Origin: Alkalilimnicola ehrlichii
GTDB taxonomy: Bacteria; Pseudomonadota; Gammaproteobacteria; Nitrococcales; AK92
Reading direction: 5' to 3'
Length of the DNA stretch: 64,000 nucleotides
Assembly: GCF_003399765.1 (NCBI RefSeq)
Contig: NZ_NFZV01000022.1
Span: forward strand, 1 to 64,000
Part shown: one piece after another, positions 63,056 to 64,000 of the stretch
Layout: each line of letters begins with the position of its first letter
Numbering within the stretch: position 1 is the stretch's first letter
The notes under the pieces: model-generated
What the model was told of the DNA's origin: nothing
Database searches by the model: none
What the model saw: only the letters and a program-made list of their open reading frames with translations
Position numbers and translations under genes: made by a program

Positions 63056-64000
63056 ATGACTGTTGAAAGCCTTGATTGCGCCATAACGTCGCAATTGAGA
63101 CGTCTAGCGTTGTTCAAGCAAGGTCTGGCGTCGCGGCAGCAGTTTGGCGCCGGTTTGTCTGGAACGCGCCGCGCAATCGAGCACCTTGGCTATGTGCAAA
63201 TTGATACGCTGTCGGTGGTTGAACGCGCGCATCACCATACTTTGTGGAACCGAGTGCCGGGTTATGACCCGGCCTACTTGAACCGACTGATCGGCGAGCA
63301 GCAGATCTTTGAGTATTGGTACCACGCCGCTTCGTATCTGCCAGTGCGCGACTACCGTTATGCGCTACCGAACATGGCGTCTATACGTAATGGCGAAAAC
63401 CGCTATTACACCAATGTCGACAAACGCCTGATGAAGGAGATCCTGGCCCGCGTGAGTGCAGAGGGACCGTTACGGGTGCGTGATCTCGACACGGGGAAGA
63501 AGGGTAAGGGCAATTGGTGGAACTGGGGGCCGGGCCGACGCGCCCTCGATAAGCTGTTCATGCAGGGCGATCTGATGGTGTGCGGACGCAATGGCATGGA
63601 GAAGGCCTATGACCTCACCGAACGCTGTTTGCCAGAGGGGATCGATCTGAGCGTGCCCACGGTGAGCGAATATGCGGCCTATTTGTTCGATACCACACTT
63701 AGGGCGCATGGTGTCTTCACCTGGAAGCAGCTATTGCACCTGAAGACGGGTAAACCCTTGCGGGATGCAATGCGTGAAGTTCTCAACGAGCGTATCGAAG
63801 CCGGAGCGGTGAGGGTGCTGGGTGACGCCCGTGCGCCGACGGCCTATGTGGACATCAAGGCACTCGAACAAGCGCCGACGATCGACGGTGCACTTAAGGT
63901 GCTGTCCCCATTCGACAATGCGGTTATCCACCGCGACCGCTTGAGTTCACTGTTCGAATTTGACTACCGGATCGAATGTTACGTTGCCGCGTCTAAGCGC
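63056..64000 (+). CDS. YcaQ-like DNA glycosylase (partial, runs off the window)
   Basis: 315 codons open to the window edge. Starts MTVESLDCAITSQLRRLALF. Features of the winged-helix HTH_42/YcaQ family: LGYVQIDTLSVVERAHHHTLWNR, the catalytic-type EYWYHAASYLP, and LSPFDNAVIHRDRLSSLFEF. YcaQ of E. coli unhooks interstrand DNA crosslinks. TAAGGGG precedes the ATG. The 3' end is outside the window. Confidence 0.85.
   Translation, partial: MTVESLDCAITSQLRRLALFKQGLASRQQFGAGLSGTRRAIEHLGYVQIDTLSVVERAHHHTLWNRVPGYDPAYLNRLIGEQQIFEYWYHAASYLPVRDYRYALPNMASIRNGENRYYTNVDKRLMKEILARVSAEGPLRVRDLDTGKKGKGNWWNWGPGRRALDKLFMQGDLMVCGRNGMEKAYDLTERCLPEGIDLSVPTVSEYAAYLFDTTLRAHGVFTWKQLLHLKTGKPLRDAMREVLNERIEAGAVRVLGDARAPTAYVDIKALEQAPTIDGALKVLSPFDNAVIHRDRLSSLFEFDYRIECYVAASKR

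Overview
The window comes from a moderately high-GC Gram-negative bacterium. An outer-membrane barrel, lipoprotein signals, an AIDA-type autotransporter with an extended signal peptide, Rnk, YcaQ and ExbB/ExbD suggest a gammaproteobacterium. No rRNA, tRNA, CRISPR array, integron integrase or complete transposon was found.

Region 1 (1-22.6 kb) is a co-oriented envelope locus. It holds a TPR lipoprotein, a small exported protein, ExbB, two different ExbD proteins, an AgmX/TonB-like transducer with a long cytoplasmic coiled coil, a giant repeat protein of DUF11 type (about 4,340 residues, split by one frameshift), and a protein with three OmpA-like domains and a C-terminal beta-barrel. The layout suggests a proton-motive-force motor coupled to a giant surface or periplasmic fibre. 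This is the most system-like unit of the window.

Region 2 (22.7-29.1 kb) holds two exported repeat proteins, a zinc-finger-like hypothetical, a YdeI-family remnant, a PAS-GGDEF-EAL protein (frameshifted) and an MNT-HEPN fusion protein.

Region 3 (29.1-53.1 kb) resembles a cluster of integron cassettes without an integrase. Small, mostly unknown genes are separated by attC-like sites on both strands, with broken cassette genes, IS110 and IS30 scraps, a group II intron-like remnant, two LysR or AraC regulator/transporter modules, a subtilase with a nearby I9-type inhibitor, and a MerR/aminotransferase pair. Three dispersed repeat families thread through regions 2 and 3 and reappear near 62.4 kb: hairpin A (about 80 bp, GGGACACCCA termini), cassette-end repeat B (ends TGTTA), and palindrome D (about 95 bp). 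A, the MNT-HEPN gene and B recur together as a full, a deleted and an empty version.

Region 4 (53.1-64 kb) holds a frameshifted OmpA-type lipoprotein, a frameshifted autotransporter, an AraC regulator with a G10 tract in its leader plus a dead AraC paralogue, a 33-residue basic protein, Rnk, a GH9 cellulase-like lipoprotein with LacI-type operators, a frameshifted VOC protein and the start of YcaQ.

Many genes are broken by a single missing base, usually in a homopolymer, so several apparent pseudogenes may be sequencing artefacts. This caveat applies to the whole annotation.
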